From NCBI GenBank assembly GCA_023954175.1, contig JAMLIM010000017.1, forward strand, positions 1 to 53,884: DNA of 53,884 bases. The letters are read 5' to 3'. The DNA comes from Rhizobacter sp. GTDB taxonomy: Bacteria > Pseudomonadota > Gammaproteobacteria > Burkholderiales > Burkholderiaceae_C. This document shows positions 30,443 through 42,460 of this stretch, piece by piece. Each line of letters begins with the position of its first letter. Positions within the stretch are counted from its first letter, which is position 1. The position numbers and the translations under genes were made by a program. The notes below the pieces were generated by a model. It did not search any database. It saw only the letters and a program-made list of their open reading frames with translations, and was not told the DNA's origin.

Positions 30443-30589
30443 GAACTGCCGTTCAGGGCTGCAACAAGCGCGAATGCGCCGCGATGAACTGCCGTGCCCC
30501 GGCCCCGATGGACGATCGCCGCATGCTGTCCTGCGCGGCAGGCCTTGCTTCGCGTGCGAGCGATAGCGGCGCCATCGTCGGCCGCGGGG

Positions 30590-33304
<2,715 letters not shown>

Positions 33305-33307
33305 GTC

Positions 33308-33350
33308 GACACCTCCTTCGATGGCTTGCGGCAGGATAGATCGAAGGTGT
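33308..33350 (-). promoter_or_regulatory. Hairpin sequestering the acnA ribosome-binding site
   Basis: On the minus strand CCTTCGAT (33347-33340) can pair exactly with ATCGAAGG (33322-33315). The second arm contains the AAGGAGG ribosome site of acnA, 10 bases before the ATG. An outer ACAC/GTGT extension is possible. Seen as an inverted repeat; the regulatory role is inference. Confidence 0.5.
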
Positions 33351-33456
33351 TCACGAGGCATTCTCCTGACCCTGAGACGGGTCTTTCGTATCGAATCGAA
33401 GTGCAGCCGGACGCTGCACGATCGAGCGGGCATGGTGCCACAGTTGCCGCGGTCAA

Positions 33457-33471
33457 GGCCCGCGCCGGGCC
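33457..33471. other. Short GC hairpin between MFS gene and acnA
   Basis: GGCCCG-CGC-CGGGCC lies 12 bases past the MFS stop. No U-run on the minus strand, so its role as terminator is doubtful. Confidence 0.3.
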
Positions 33472-33482
33472 GCGCCGGATCG

Positions 33483-34808
33483 TCACCCGGGTGGCGCCGA
33501 CTGGACCTCGTCCAGCCGCGACGCCATCACGATCGCCAGTGCCGCCATCAGCGTGAAGATCCCCAGCACGACGCCGATGCCGAGCCACTGCGCGATGAGG
33601 CCGAACACGCCGCCGGCGAGCAGGATCACGCCGACCACCGAGTTGCTGAGCGCGGTGTAGGTCGCGCGGTTGTCCACATCGGCCATGTCGACGATGTGCA
33701 CCGAGCGGCCGAGCCGCACGCCCTGGTGCGCGATCATGAGCACGAACAGCATCGCCGGCAGGAACCAGCCCGCTGCCAGGCGGTCCGGCATGACGAGCGC
33801 CGTGAAGGCGGCGACTGCATTCGCCACGCTGGCCAGTGCCGCGGCGAACATCAGCACGCGCCGGCTCGACCGGTCGGCGAGCCGCCCCCAGATATAGGTG
33901 CTCGCCAGACTGGCCGCCGCGGACGCCACCATGAACGTGCCCAGCGTGCCAAGGCCGCTGGCCTGGTGGTCGCCGCTGAGCGCAATGTAGAACGGCGGCG
34001 CCAGCGCCGTCGAAAGCAGCAAGGCGCGCGTCACGATCAGGCGGCGCAGCGGCGCATCGCTGCGCAACAGGCCAAGTTGCGCGATGACCGCGGCCAGGCC
34101 GTCGATGCTGCCGTCGGTCGCGCCGGGTTCTTCCTCGATCGACCCGAAGACGAACGCGGCCAGCAGCCAGCAGATGCCGCCGAGCGCGACCATGCCGGCG
34201 ACGACCGGCACCGTGAGCGGAATCCAGCCGATCGAATAGCCGATCGCCAACAGCAGCGTCGCCGCGGCGGCGATGGTGCCCGCCGTACCGCTGATGGTGC
34301 CGCGCTGGCCCACGTCCACGGTCTTGCCGAGCACGTCCTTGAAGCTGATCGAGCACAGGCTGCGGCCGAGCGCAAACACCGCGATCAGTGCAACCGCGGC
34401 GATGCCGGCTGCGGTGCCGGAAAGCAGCTGCGCGAACCACGCCATCAGGCCGAAGCCGATGATCGCCGCGCCCTGGACGACACAGCCCGCGACGTAGACC
34501 GTCTTGCGAACGGCGAGCCGCCGGATGTGCGCCGAGATCGCCAGTTGCGGCAGCATCGCCAGCGATTCGCGCACCGGCACCAGCAGGCCGAGCGCCCAGG
34601 TCGGCGTGCCGATCGCGTCGAGCAGCCACGCGAGCACGAGCTTGGGATCGGCCAGACCTTCGCCGACCTTGGTCAGGCCGAGCGACACGACGTGCACGCC
34701 GTAGTTGCGCGGCTGCGCGCGGCAGGCGGACTCGGGCAGGTCGCGACACACCTGCACCAGCGTGTCGTCGTCGACGAGCAGCGCGTGCAGGCGGGCGTAG
34801 GCGCTCAT
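33483..34808 (-). CDS. Major facilitator superfamily transporter
   Basis: A 441-residue membrane protein with about 12 hydrophobic segments in two halves split by a polar loop near 210-240 (EEEPGATDGSIDGLAAV). A motif-A-like string WGRLADRSSRRVLMF is seen after TM8, at about 315-330, and GRSLCSISFKDVLGKTVD earlier. A long soluble N-terminus of about 55 residues precedes TM1 (WLLDAIGTPTWALGLLVPV), which is unusual. The substrate is unknown. It is followed by acnA 178 bases downstream, and the FMN reductase gene lies 104 bases upstream. Confidence 0.8.
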   Translation of the reverse strand: MSAYARLHALLVDDDTLVQVCRDLPESACRAQPRNYGVHVVSLGLTKVGEGLADPKLVLAWLLDAIGTPTWALGLLVPVRESLAMLPQLAISAHIRRLAVRKTVYVAGCVVQGAAIIGFGLMAWFAQLLSGTAAGIAAVALIAVFALGRSLCSISFKDVLGKTVDVGQRGTISGTAGTIAAAATLLLAIGYSIGWIPLTVPVVAGMVALGGICWLLAAFVFGSIEEEPGATDGSIDGLAAVIAQLGLLRSDAPLRRLIVTRALLLSTALAPPFYIALSGDHQASGLGTLGTFMVASAAASLASTYIWGRLADRSSRRVLMFAAALASVANAVAAFTALVMPDRLAAGWFLPAMLFVLMIAHQGVRLGRSVHIVDMADVDNRATYTALSNSVVGVILLAGGVFGLIAQWLGIGVVLGIFTLMAALAIVMASRLDEVQSAPPG

Positions 34809-34912
34809 CGGTGGCGGCGACAGATTGCGGCGGCAGCGCGTACCGGCGCGCGCTCGGCGCGGACGTCGAAGAATGCGCCGCTCTGCGTCATGTCGCCGTC
34901 ACCCGAAGCGCT

Positions 34913-35473
34913 TCATTTGCGCTGCGCCGCATGCAGCCTGACCCATGCGGCGTACTTGTCCATCCAGGTTTGCAGAAACTTCTTGCTCGCCTCGCCGATG
35001 CTTCCGTCCGCCGCGAACAGGCCTTCCTTGGCCTGAATGAACGCTTCCGGCTGGCCGAGCACCGGCATGTCGAGGTACGCCAGCACATTGCGCAAATGCT
35101 GCTGCGCCAGCGAGGTGCCGATCACGCCCGTCGAAGCCCCGATCACGCCGGCGGGCTTGCCCGCCCACGCGCTCGTGCCGTAGGGGCGTGATGCGTGATC
35201 GATCGCGTTCTTCAGCACACCGGGAATCGAACGGTTGTACTCCGCGGTCACGAACAGCACACCCTGCGCGGCGGCGACACCGGCCTTCAGCCGCTTGACC
35301 GCCGCCGCCTGATCGGCATCGTCGTCCTGGTTGTAGAGTGGCAGGTCGTCGATCTGCATCTGCTTGAACGTCAGGTCCGGCGGCGCCAACTTTGCCAGGC
35401 CGTTCGCCAGCTTTCGATTGAAGGATTCCTTGCGCAGGCTGCCGACGATGACGGCGATCTCGTATTGACTCAT
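34913..35473 (-). CDS. NADPH-dependent FMN reductase family protein
   Basis: A 186-residue flavodoxin-fold reductase. The FMN phosphate loop is VIVGSLRKESFNRKLANGL near the N-terminus and the isoalloxazine contact is AEYNRSIPGVLKNAIDHASR at about 80-100. It ends with WVRLHAAQRK. Relatives reduce quinones, azo dyes or chromate with NAD(P)H and free FMN. ATG 35473 follows GGGAGACCTT. It probably belongs to a unit with the MFS gene on the same strand. Confidence 0.88.
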   Translation of the reverse strand: MSQYEIAVIVGSLRKESFNRKLANGLAKLAPPDLTFKQMQIDDLPLYNQDDDADQAAAVKRLKAGVAAAQGVLFVTAEYNRSIPGVLKNAIDHASRPYGTSAWAGKPAGVIGASTGVIGTSLAQQHLRNVLAYLDMPVLGQPEAFIQAKEGLFAADGSIGEASKKFLQTWMDKYAAWVRLHAAQRK

Positions 35474-35824
35474 GAAGGTCTCCCGAAGGGGCGGCGTTCG
35501 GCAGGATGCACGATTCGCCGGCAGATCGAGGATACGGCCTTCGCCGGCGCTGACGGACCGGACTCCTGAGTGCCCTTGCAAAACGCCCGGATCACGATCT
35601 CGGGCGAAGAAGCGAGGCCGGGGCACGCTGCGAGCGAGCCCCTGTCGTTGCAGACGCGCAAACCGCAGAGACCACCTGCGCCGCCCCGGGCCGTTGCCCT
35701 GAGCGTGAGCCGGTTCAGCCCGAGGGCACGCGCCTCGGCCAGCGCGTCGTGCACGACGGCATGAAGTACGCCGAGGGCTCGATGCTCGACGCGCCGGCGC
35801 TGCCGGCGGCGATCGCCCTGTCCG
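35474..35824. other. 351-base stretch without a supported gene
   Basis: It lies between the FMN reductase start and the phosphotransacylase stop. No RNA gene or clear promoter is seen. The plus strand at about 35718-35830 can be read as GTRLGQRVVHDGMKYAEGSM and on into LDAPALPAAIALS. This has a protein-like composition, but there is no start site and no continuation, so it may be a remnant. Confidence 0.5.
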
Positions 35825-36766
35825 TCACACGACGACCTTTTTCAGGTCCTCGCGGCGCGCCTTGGCGACGAGCACCCCGACGGCGCAGGACGCGAGCCGC
35901 GTCTGCACCGAGTCGGCGCGGCTCGTGAGGACGATCGGCACCCGTGCGCCGAGTACGATGCCCGCGGCGTCGGCGTCCGCCATGAAGGACAGGCTCTTGG
36001 CGAGCATGTTGCCGGCCTCCAGGTCGGGCACGACGAGGATGTCGGCCTGCCCCGCCACCGGCGACGCGATGTTCTTGATGCGCGCGGCGCCGAGGTTGAT
36101 CGCGTTGTCGAGCGCGAGCGGCCCGTCCAGCACGCCGCCGGTGATCTGGCTGCGCTCGGCCATCTTGCACAGCGCCGCGGCGTCGATCGTCGAAGGCACC
36201 TGTGGGTTGACCGTCTCCATCGCCGACAGGATCGCGACCTTGGGGTTCTCGAGCCCCAGCGCATGAGCAAGGTCGATCGCGTTCTGCACGATGTCGACCT
36301 TGTCCGTCAGCGTCGGCAGGATGTTGATGGCGGCGTCGGTGATCATCACGACGCGGTCGATCGCCGGCACGTCCATGATGAAGCAATGGCTGATTCGCCG
36401 TTCGGTGCGCAGGCCGGTCTCGCGATGGACGATCGCGGCCATCAGTTCGTCCGTGTGCAGGCTGCCCTTCATCAGCATCTCGGCCTTGCCCTCGCGCGCC
36501 AGGCGCACGGCGATCTCGGCCGAGGCATGGCTGTGCGGGGTATCGACGAGTTCAAGCCCGGCGAGGTCGATTTCCGCCTGCGCGGCGATGGCCGCGATGC
36601 GCGCCTGCGGGCCGACGAGGATGGGCCGAATCAGCCCCATCCGCCCCGCTTCGATGGCGCCACGCAGCGAGCTCTCGTCGCAGGGGTGCGCGACCGCGCA
36701 GTGCGTCGGCGGCAGCTCCCTGCATTGCGCGATCAGTTGCCGGTACTTCGAGTGATTGCCGCTCAT
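35825..36766 (-). CDS. Phosphate acetyl/butyryltransferase family protein
   Basis: A 313-residue member of the Pta/Ptb fold. LIRPILVGPQARI, EGKAEMLMKGSLHTDELM and SHCFIMDVPAIDRVVMITDA are typical, as are KVAILSAMETVNPQVPST and VPDLEAGNMLAKSL near the C-terminus. It would exchange CoA for phosphate on an acyl group. In Burkholderiales such domains are often fused to a MaoC hydratase or lie beside acetate kinase; here neither is seen nearby. ATG 36766 follows GAGGAAGCGGAA; an upstream in-frame start at 36916 would add an unlikely basic tail. Confidence 0.88.
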   Translation of the reverse strand: MSGNHSKYRQLIAQCRELPPTHCAVAHPCDESSLRGAIEAGRMGLIRPILVGPQARIAAIAAQAEIDLAGLELVDTPHSHASAEIAVRLAREGKAEMLMKGSLHTDELMAAIVHRETGLRTERRISHCFIMDVPAIDRVVMITDAAINILPTLTDKVDIVQNAIDLAHALGLENPKVAILSAMETVNPQVPSTIDAAALCKMAERSQITGGVLDGPLALDNAINLGAARIKNIASPVAGQADILVVPDLEAGNMLAKSLSFMADADAAGIVLGARVPIVLTSRADSVQTRLASCAVGVLVAKARREDLKKVVV

Positions 36767-36928
36767 TTCCGCTTCCTCGCCATGGTGGATCTGGGGCGCG
36801 CCGCACGCTGGTGGCGGCGTCGCTGCTCGGTTCGGTGCCTCGCTGTGAGGCCAACGAACCCGGCGCCGCGTGTCAAAGGCAGCGCATCGGTTCAGCAATT
36901 CGACCGGTGACGACATCCGATGAACGCA

Positions 36929-36967
36929 GAAAAACTAAAGGGTCAGCCGGCGCTAACCTGCTGACCC
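36929..36967 (-). terminator. Intrinsic terminator after tRNA-Pro
   Basis: On the minus strand GGGTCAGC (36967-36960), a 12-base loop, GCTGACCC (36947-36940), then TTTAGTTTTT. A perfect 8-bp stem plus a U-rich tail starts 10 bases after the tRNA CCA end. Confidence 0.85.
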
Positions 36968-36977
36968 TCGTCGCTTC

Positions 36978-37055
<78 letters not shown>

Positions 37056-37130
37056 CAAGGCTCGGATTATAGGGCCCGCGCCACGCGTTCCGACTTTGCC
37101 TCGCGGCGCAAGGCGTGCGGCGATCGCAAT

Positions 37131-37190
37131 CACGCCTTCGCACCACGCCTTCGCATCACGCCTTCGCACCACGCCTTCGCATCACGCCTT
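37131..37190. repeat. 13-bp tandem repeat, alternating last base
   Basis: CACGCCTTCGCAC and CACGCCTTCGCAT alternate for four full units (37131, 37144, 37157, 37170), then a partial CACGCCTT to 37190. In effect it is a 26-bp unit present about twice. It overlaps the last codons and stop of the MerR gene. Confidence 0.9.
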
Positions 37191-37652
37191 GAGCAGATCG
37201 CGTATCGCCAACAGTTCGCGGCGCATGGCGTCGGGTGTTATCGATGCGCTCGCCGCTTCCGTGGCGTCCCGGGTCGGCGCCTGACGTGGGCGAGGCATGC
37301 CGTTCCCGGGCTCGCCGTCGGCCGCTTCGGCCTCCATCGCGTCCGCGCTTTCGGCCATGTTGGCGTCCGGCACGAAATCATCGTGCCGTCTTCCCGGCGT
37401 CACCTCCGACAGCCGATTGCGTGCGCCGCTGATCGTGAAGCCCTGCTCATAGAGCAGTTCACGGATGCGCCGGATCAGCAGCACCTCGTGGTGCTGGTAG
37501 TAGCGCCGGTTGCCGCGCCGCTTCATCGGCCGCAGCTGCGTGAACTCCTGCTCCCAGTAGCGCAGCACGTAGGGCTTGACGCCGCACAGCTCGCTCACCT
37601 CACCGATCGTGAAGTAGCGTTTCGCCGGAATCGCTGGGAGCGCTTTCTCCAT
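37182..37652 (-). CDS. MerR family transcriptional regulator
   Basis: A 156-residue protein. The winged helix is [20 protein letters not shown] (about 12-31) with the wing [20 protein letters not shown]. After residue 90 the chain is acidic, low in complexity and of no known effector domain, so no metal-binding cysteines are seen. The position right after ihfA and before tRNA-Pro is the usual one in betaproteobacteria, where its target is unknown to me. ATG 37652 has a weak ribosome site; TTG 37661 is an alternative. The stop is formed within a 13-bp tandem repeat. Confidence 0.9.
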   Translation of the reverse strand: MEKALPAIPAKRYFTIGEVSELCGVKPYVLRYWEQEFTQLRPMKRRGNRRYYQHHEVLLIRRIRELLYEQGFTISGARNRLSEVTPGRRHDDFVPDANMAESADAMEAEAADGEPGNGMPRPRQAPTRDATEAASASITPDAMRRELLAIRDLLKA

Positions 37653-37687
37653 ATGAATCAATAAGATCGGCAGAGAAAGCTAAGACT

Positions 37688-38047
37688 TTACTCGAACTCG
37701 TCTCCAACCGGTATTTCGCCCTGCACAACGCCCTTGAGCTTGTGGCTGGCGTGAAATGTGACCACATTTCGGGCCTTGATCGGGATCGCTTCACCGGTGC
37801 GCGGGTTGCGGCCGGGGCGCGGCGCCTTGCGCCGGATGTTGAAGTTGCCGAAGCCCGACATCTTCACGTCGCGGCCTTCGACGAGCGCGGCGTGAATGAT
37901 GTCGAAGAAGGCCTCGACCATGTCCTTCGACTCGCGCTTGTTGAGGCCCAGGCGCTCGAACAGCAGTTCGGACAGCTCGGCCTTGGTCAGCGTCGGCGTC
38001 TCGAGGGTCGGCAGCAGCACCCCGCGGGGACTCGTCTTGTCATTCAT
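37688..38047 (-). CDS. ihfA: Integration host factor subunit alpha
   Basis: A 119-residue DNA-bending protein of the HU/IHF fold. [20 protein letters not shown] opens the core near residue 20, and the DNA arm is [20 protein letters not shown] followed by RTGEAIPI. It pairs with IhfB to bend DNA at promoters and recombination sites. An N-terminal extension of about 19 residues is present compared with the 99-residue E. coli protein, as in other betaproteobacteria. It lies 14 bases after pheT, in the classical pheS-pheT-ihfA order. Confidence 0.95.
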   Translation of the reverse strand: MNDKTSPRGVLLPTLETPTLTKAELSELLFERLGLNKRESKDMVEAFFDIIHAALVEGRDVKMSGFGNFNIRRKAPRPGRNPRTGEAIPIKARNVVTFHASHKLKGVVQGEIPVGDEFE

Positions 38048-38061
38048 CTGCCGGCTCTCGC

Positions 38062-40503
38062 TCAGGCGCGCAAGCGCGCACCGAGGCGCGTGCGCAGGGT
38101 TTCGACGACGCGTGCAACCTCGGCGTCGATACGCTCGTCGGTCAGCGTCGCCGCTTCGTCGAGGAGTTCGAGACGCACGGCGAGACTGCGCTCACCGGCG
38201 GCGATGTCGGTCGTCGTCGCTGTCGTGGTCTTCGCCGGCTTGTAGACGTCGAACAGCCGCGCGCTGCGAACCAGACCCTGCGGCCCGGCGCCGATGGCGT
38301 CCATCAGCGCATCGTGGCGGACGTCGTCACCGACGATCAGCGCGAGGTCGCGCCACGCCGATTGCTGGCGCGGCACCGGCGCATAGACGGGCAGCGGCTG
38401 TCGCTGCAGCGCGACGGCGTCGAGCTCGAACACCACGGGTGCGGACGGCAGCTCGTAGGCCTGGCGCCACCTGGGGTGCAGCTCGCCGACGAAGCCGATC
38501 GCCTCGCCGTCGAGCTCGACCGTCGCGCAGCGCCCCGGATGCAGCGCCGGATGTGATGCGGCAACGAAACGCGCCTGCCGCGGCGCCAGCAGCAGCTCGA
38601 CGTCGCCCTTGACATCGAAGAAGTCGACTGCGCGCTCCTTGCGCCCCCACTGCAGTGCGTCCGCCGGGCCCCAGGCCAGCCCGCCCAGGCGCAGTGTCTG
38701 CGCAACGCCGGCGACGCTGCGCTCGCCCGCCAGCGCCGCCGCATCACGCCGGTAGACGCTGCCGAGCTCGAACACGCGCACGCGCGAAGCCCTGCGCGCG
38801 AGGTTGAAGCGCAGCACCTGCACCAGGCTGCCGACAAGGCTGGAGCGCATCACCGACTGCTGGCTCACGATCGGGTTCAGCACCTTGATCGGATCCGCGT
38901 TGCCGGCGAGCTCGTGCTCCCAGCGCGGTTCGACGAAGCTGAAGTTGATCGTCTCCTGATAGTCGCGCGCCGCCATCGCATGGCGCAACGCGTGGCGACT
39001 GCGGCGCGACTCGGACCGCACGCGCGGCGTGACGGCCGCGATCGGCGACGCTTCGGGCAGCGTCGCGTAGCCGAGCACGCGGATCACTTCCTCGATCAGG
39101 TCCTCCTCGATGCGCAGGTCGAAGCGCCAGCTCGGCGGCGTGACCGTCAGCAGGTCGGGCCCCTCGACGAACGGCAGCGCGAGGCGCTGCATCACGCCAG
39201 CGCATTGCGCCTGCGTCAGCGGCATGCCGACCACACGCGCAGCGCGCGACGGCCGCAGGCGCACCGGCTCGCGCCCGGGCATGTTCACGATCTGGTCGTC
39301 GATCGGCCCCGCTTCGCCGCCGCAGATCTCGATCACGAGCTGCGAGATGCGATCGATGTGGGCCACCGTCAACGCCGGATCGACGCCGCGCTCGAAGCGG
39401 TGGCCGGCGTCGGTCGTGAAGTTGAACCGGCGCGAACGGCCGGCGACGGCCTCGGGCCACCAGAAGGCAGCCTCGACGTAGATGTTGCGCGTCGCGTCGG
39501 ACACGGCCGTCGCTTCACCACCCATGATGCCCGCAAGCGATTCGACCGCCTGATCGTCGGCGATGACGCCGACCGTCTCGTCAACCTCGACCGTGTCGCC
39601 GTTGAGCAGCTCGAGCGTCTCGCCCTTGCGCCCCCAACGCACCTGCAGGCCGCCGTGGATCTTGTCGAGATCGAAGATGTGCGAAGGCTGGCCGGACTCG
39701 AACATCACGTAGTTCGAGATGTCGACGAGCGCCGTGACCGAGCGCTGCCCGCAGCGTTGCAGGCGATCGACCATCCAGCCCGGCGTCGCGGCGCGCGTGT
39801 CGACGTTGCGGATGATGCGGCCCGAGAAGCGCCCGCACAGGTCACCCGCCTCGACCTTGACGGGCAGCCTGTCGTCGTGCTTCAGCGCGACCGGCCGCGC
39901 GGAGGCGACGGCAGCCGGCGTCCTGAGCGGCGCGCCGGTGAGTGCTGCGACTTCGCGCGCAATGCCGAAGACGCTCAGGCCGTGCGCCAGGTTCGGCGTG
40001 AGCTTGAGCGTGAAGAGCATGTCGTCGAGCTGCAACTGCTCTCGAACGTCGCGCCCGAGCGGCGCATCGGCGGGCAGCTCGAGCAGGCCGGAGTGGTCTT
40101 CCGAGAGCTTGAGTTCGCGCCCCGAGCACAGCATGCCCTGGCTCTCGACGCCGCGCAGCTTGCCGGTCTTGATCTCGAACGGCGCGCCGCCCTCCTCCGC
40201 CGCCGGCAGCAGCGCACCCACGAGCGCGCAAGGCACCTTCATGCCGGCACGCACGTTGGGCGCGCCGCAGACGATCGTCAGCGGCGTGCCGGTCCCGGCA
40301 TCGACCGCGCAGACGTTGAGCCGGTCGGCATTCGGATGGCGCTCGACCGCCATCACCTGCGCGACGACGACCTTGCTGAAGGGCGGCGCGACGGGTGTGA
40401 GCGACTCGACCTCCATGCCCGACATCGTCAGCAGCTCGGCCAGCTGCGCGGTGCTCAGCGGCGGGTCGCAGAATTCGCGCAACCAGGATTCAGGAAACTG
40501 CAT
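38062..40503 (-). CDS. pheT: Phenylalanyl-tRNA synthetase beta subunit
   Basis: An 813-residue subunit. Order of domains: N-terminal [20 protein letters not shown], the EMAP/tRNA-binding domain at about 40-150 ([20 protein letters not shown]), the B3/4 editing domain at about 210-390, B5 at about 405-475, the catalytic-like core, and the anticodon-binding FDX-ACB domain at the C-terminus ([20 protein letters not shown]). It charges tRNA-Phe with PheS as an alpha2-beta2 enzyme. It starts 30 bases after pheS and is in the same transcript. Confidence 0.96.
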   Translation of the reverse strand: MQFPESWLREFCDPPLSTAQLAELLTMSGMEVESLTPVAPPFSKVVVAQVMAVERHPNADRLNVCAVDAGTGTPLTIVCGAPNVRAGMKVPCALVGALLPAAEEGGAPFEIKTGKLRGVESQGMLCSGRELKLSEDHSGLLELPADAPLGRDVREQLQLDDMLFTLKLTPNLAHGLSVFGIAREVAALTGAPLRTPAAVASARPVALKHDDRLPVKVEAGDLCGRFSGRIIRNVDTRAATPGWMVDRLQRCGQRSVTALVDISNYVMFESGQPSHIFDLDKIHGGLQVRWGRKGETLELLNGDTVEVDETVGVIADDQAVESLAGIMGGEATAVSDATRNIYVEAAFWWPEAVAGRSRRFNFTTDAGHRFERGVDPALTVAHIDRISQLVIEICGGEAGPIDDQIVNMPGREPVRLRPSRAARVVGMPLTQAQCAGVMQRLALPFVEGPDLLTVTPPSWRFDLRIEEDLIEEVIRVLGYATLPEASPIAAVTPRVRSESRRSRHALRHAMAARDYQETINFSFVEPRWEHELAGNADPIKVLNPIVSQQSVMRSSLVGSLVQVLRFNLARRASRVRVFELGSVYRRDAAALAGERSVAGVAQTLRLGGLAWGPADALQWGRKERAVDFFDVKGDVELLLAPRQARFVAASHPALHPGRCATVELDGEAIGFVGELHPRWRQAYELPSAPVVFELDAVALQRQPLPVYAPVPRQQSAWRDLALIVGDDVRHDALMDAIGAGPQGLVRSARLFDVYKPAKTTTATTTDIAAGERSLAVRLELLDEAATLTDERIDAEVARVVETLRTRLGARLRA

Positions 40504-40533
40504 GCAGCGGGCGCTCCGTGATGGACTCGAAGA

Positions 40534-41589
40534 TCACTTGAATTGGGCGAGAAAGCGCAGGTCGCTCTCGAAGAACACGCGCAGATCGTCGACGCCGTAG
40601 CGCAGCATCGCGAGACGGTCGATGCCCGAGCCGAACGCGAAGCCGATCTGGCGTTCGGGGTCGAGCCCCATGTTGCGGATGACCTGCGGATGGACCTGGC
40701 CGGAGCCCGAGATCTCGAGCCAGCGGCCCGCCAAGGGCCCGCTGCCGAACATCATGTCGATCTCGGCACTCGGCTCGGTGAAAGGGAAGTAGCTTGGCCG
40801 AAAGCGGATCTGCAGGTCGTCGGTCTCGAAGAACGCGCGGACGAAGGCGAGGTACACCGCCTTCAGATCCTTGAAGCTGATGTTCTCGCCGATCCACAGG
40901 CCTTCGACCTGGTGGAACATCGGCGAGTGCGTCGCATCGTTGTCGACGCGGTAGGTGCGGCCCGGCGCGATGACGCGAATGTCCGGAACCGGCAGGCCGG
41001 CGGCGATCGCTTCGGCGTGCCGTGCCGCGTGCGCCTTGGCGTACCTCACCTGCATCGGCGAGGTGTGCGGTCGCAGGTTCAGCCAGCGGCCTTCGTCGTC
41101 CTTGATGTCGACGTAGAAGGTGTCCTGCATCGAGCGCGCGGGATGGTTCTCGGGGTTGTTGAGCGCGGTGAAGCTGAACCAATCGGTCTCGATCTCGGGG
41201 CCGTCGGCGACGTCGAAGCCCATCGAGCCGAAGATCGCCTCGATGCGCTCCATCGCGCGCGTGATGGGGTGCAGGCCGCCGATGCCACGCTGGCGGCCGG
41301 GCAGGCTGACGTCGAGCGCCTCGGCCTGCAGCAGTTGTTCGAGCTCGGCGTCGGCGAGCGCCTTGCGGCGCGCATTGAGGGCGGCCTCGACGCGCTGCTT
41401 GGTCGCGTTGATCTCGGCACCGCGCGTTTTCTTCTCGGCCGCGTCGAGCGTTGCAAGGCTCTTGAGCAGGTCGGTCAGCCGGCCCGCCTTGCCGAGGTAG
41501 CGCGCCTTTGCGTTCTCGAGTTCGGCCGGCGTCGCTGCCTTGGCGAACTCGTCCTGCGCGGCGCGCACCAGTGTGTCCAGATCGTTCAT
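40534..41589 (-). CDS. pheS: Phenylalanyl-tRNA synthetase alpha subunit
   Basis: A 351-residue class II synthetase subunit. The N-terminal coiled coil (about 1-90) is followed by the catalytic core: [20 protein letters not shown], motif 2 [18 protein letters not shown] and motif 3 [18 protein letters not shown]. The chain is full length. It is preceded by an intrinsic terminator-like hairpin 31 bases upstream, so part of its transcription may stop after rplT. Confidence 0.96.
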   Translation of the reverse strand: MNDLDTLVRAAQDEFAKAATPAELENAKARYLGKAGRLTDLLKSLATLDAAEKKTRGAEINATKQRVEAALNARRKALADAELEQLLQAEALDVSLPGRQRGIGGLHPITRAMERIEAIFGSMGFDVADGPEIETDWFSFTALNNPENHPARSMQDTFYVDIKDDEGRWLNLRPHTSPMQVRYAKAHAARHAEAIAAGLPVPDIRVIAPGRTYRVDNDATHSPMFHQVEGLWIGENISFKDLKAVYLAFVRAFFETDDLQIRFRPSYFPFTEPSAEIDMMFGSGPLAGRWLEISGSGQVHPQVIRNMGLDPERQIGFAFGSGIDRLAMLRYGVDDLRVFFESDLRFLAQFK

Positions 41590-41619
41590 TGCGTCGTCGT
41601 CGAGACCGTTGTCGGGCAG

Positions 41620-41647
41620 AAAAAAGGCCGCTACAGGTGGCGGCCTT
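41620..41647 (-). terminator. Terminator/attenuator hairpin between rplT and pheS
   Basis: On the minus strand AAGGCCGC (41647-41640), an 8-base loop, GCGGCCTT (41631-41624), then a run of six T. It is a strong intrinsic terminator pattern. No phenylalanine-rich leader peptide precedes it, so it is probably a partial terminator or is read through. Confidence 0.8.
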
Positions 41648-41735
41648 GGAATGCTCGCCCTTCATGCGGCGCTGGGCCGCCAGAAGGGTGCCGCGGTCAC
41701 GCCATGCCGATGCCGGCACGGCGCGTCCGCTGCGA

Positions 41736-42092
41736 TCAAGCGAGTTGGGCGCGCGCCTTCTCGACGATGCTGCCAAAGGCAGCCGGGTCGTTGACGGCCA
41801 TGTCGGCCAGCACCTTGCGGTCGATCTCGATCGACGCCTTCTTCAGGCCGGCCATGAACCTGCTGTAGGTCAGGCCGAGCCCGCGCGAGGCGGCGTTGAT
41901 GCGCGCGATCCACAGATTGCGGAACACGCGCTTCTTGGTCCGGCGATCCCGGTAGGCGTACTGGCCGGCACGCATCACCGCCTGTTTGGCGATGCGAAAG
42001 ACATTCTTGCGACGGCCGCGATAGCCCTTGGCGAGCGCCAGGACCTTCTTGTGACGGGCGCGTGCGGTGACACCACGTTTTACGCGAGGCAT
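41736..42092 (-). CDS. rplT: 50S ribosomal protein L20
   Basis: A 118-residue ribosomal protein: [20 protein letters not shown] at the start, then [20 protein letters not shown] and the C-terminal FAADMAV-type end. L20 binds 23S rRNA early in assembly and, in known cases, represses its own operon by binding the mRNA. It starts 30 bases after rpmI. Confidence 0.98.
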   Translation of the reverse strand: MPRVKRGVTARARHKKVLALAKGYRGRRKNVFRIAKQAVMRAGQYAYRDRRTKKRVFRNLWIARINAASRGLGLTYSRFMAGLKKASIEIDRKVLADMAVNDPAAFGSIVEKARAQLA

Positions 42093-42122
42093 GAGTCGTT
42101 CTCCTTCAAGCGTTGATGACGG

Positions 42123-42326
42123 TCACAGGCCGGCGAATGGCAGCATCTGCGCCATGTGGCCCATGTTGGTCTCGTGCACCGCGACGGCGCCACGCAACTG
42201 GCGCTTGTTCTTGGTGGACTTCTTCGTCAGGATGTGGCGCTTGAACGCCTGGCCCCGCTTGACGGTGCCCCCCGGTCGAACGCGAAAGCGCTTCTTGGCG
42301 CCGCTCTTGGTCTTCATCTTAGGCAT
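42123..42326 (-). CDS. rpmI: 50S ribosomal protein L35
   Basis: A 67-residue protein starting [20 protein letters not shown] and ending [13 protein letters not shown] 42326 follows AGAAGGAGCAGTC; the frame extends 15 codons further upstream without family support. The 134-base leader before it folds into nested hairpins and is a likely site for autoregulation by L20. Confidence 0.97.
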   Translation of the reverse strand: MPKMKTKSGAKKRFRVRPGGTVKRGQAFKRHILTKKSTKNKRQLRGAVAVHETNMGHMAQMLPFAGL

Positions 42327-42347
42327 GACTGCTCCTTCTAGGTTGCT

Positions 42348-42390
42348 CCTGCAGGCGCCCGTGATGCTCACGGTCTTGTAGGCCTGCAGG
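42348..42390 (-). promoter_or_regulatory. Nested-hairpin leader upstream of rpmI (candidate L20 control site)
   Basis: The outer arms CCTGCAGGC (42390-42382) and GCCTGCAGG (42356-42348) pair perfectly over 9 bases. Inside is CCGTGA-GCA-TCACGG (42373-42359). It ends about 20 bases before the rpmI ATG. A third, 7-bp stem lies at 42401-42428. Confidence 0.55.
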
Positions 42391-42460
42391 GGCTTCTTGC
42401 AACGCCGCGGCGACCAGTCCCCGGCGTTGAATCTTCAATCTATCCCGCGCTTCAGTTCTT

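Noticed and set aside
37131-37190. Possible CRISPR array
   Set aside because: 13-bp units directly abut with no spacers; no cas genes.
41590-41680. Frame [18 protein letters not shown] as a Phe leader peptide for pheS
   Set aside because: It runs through the terminator hairpin and has only one phenylalanine, so it does not fit an attenuator leader.
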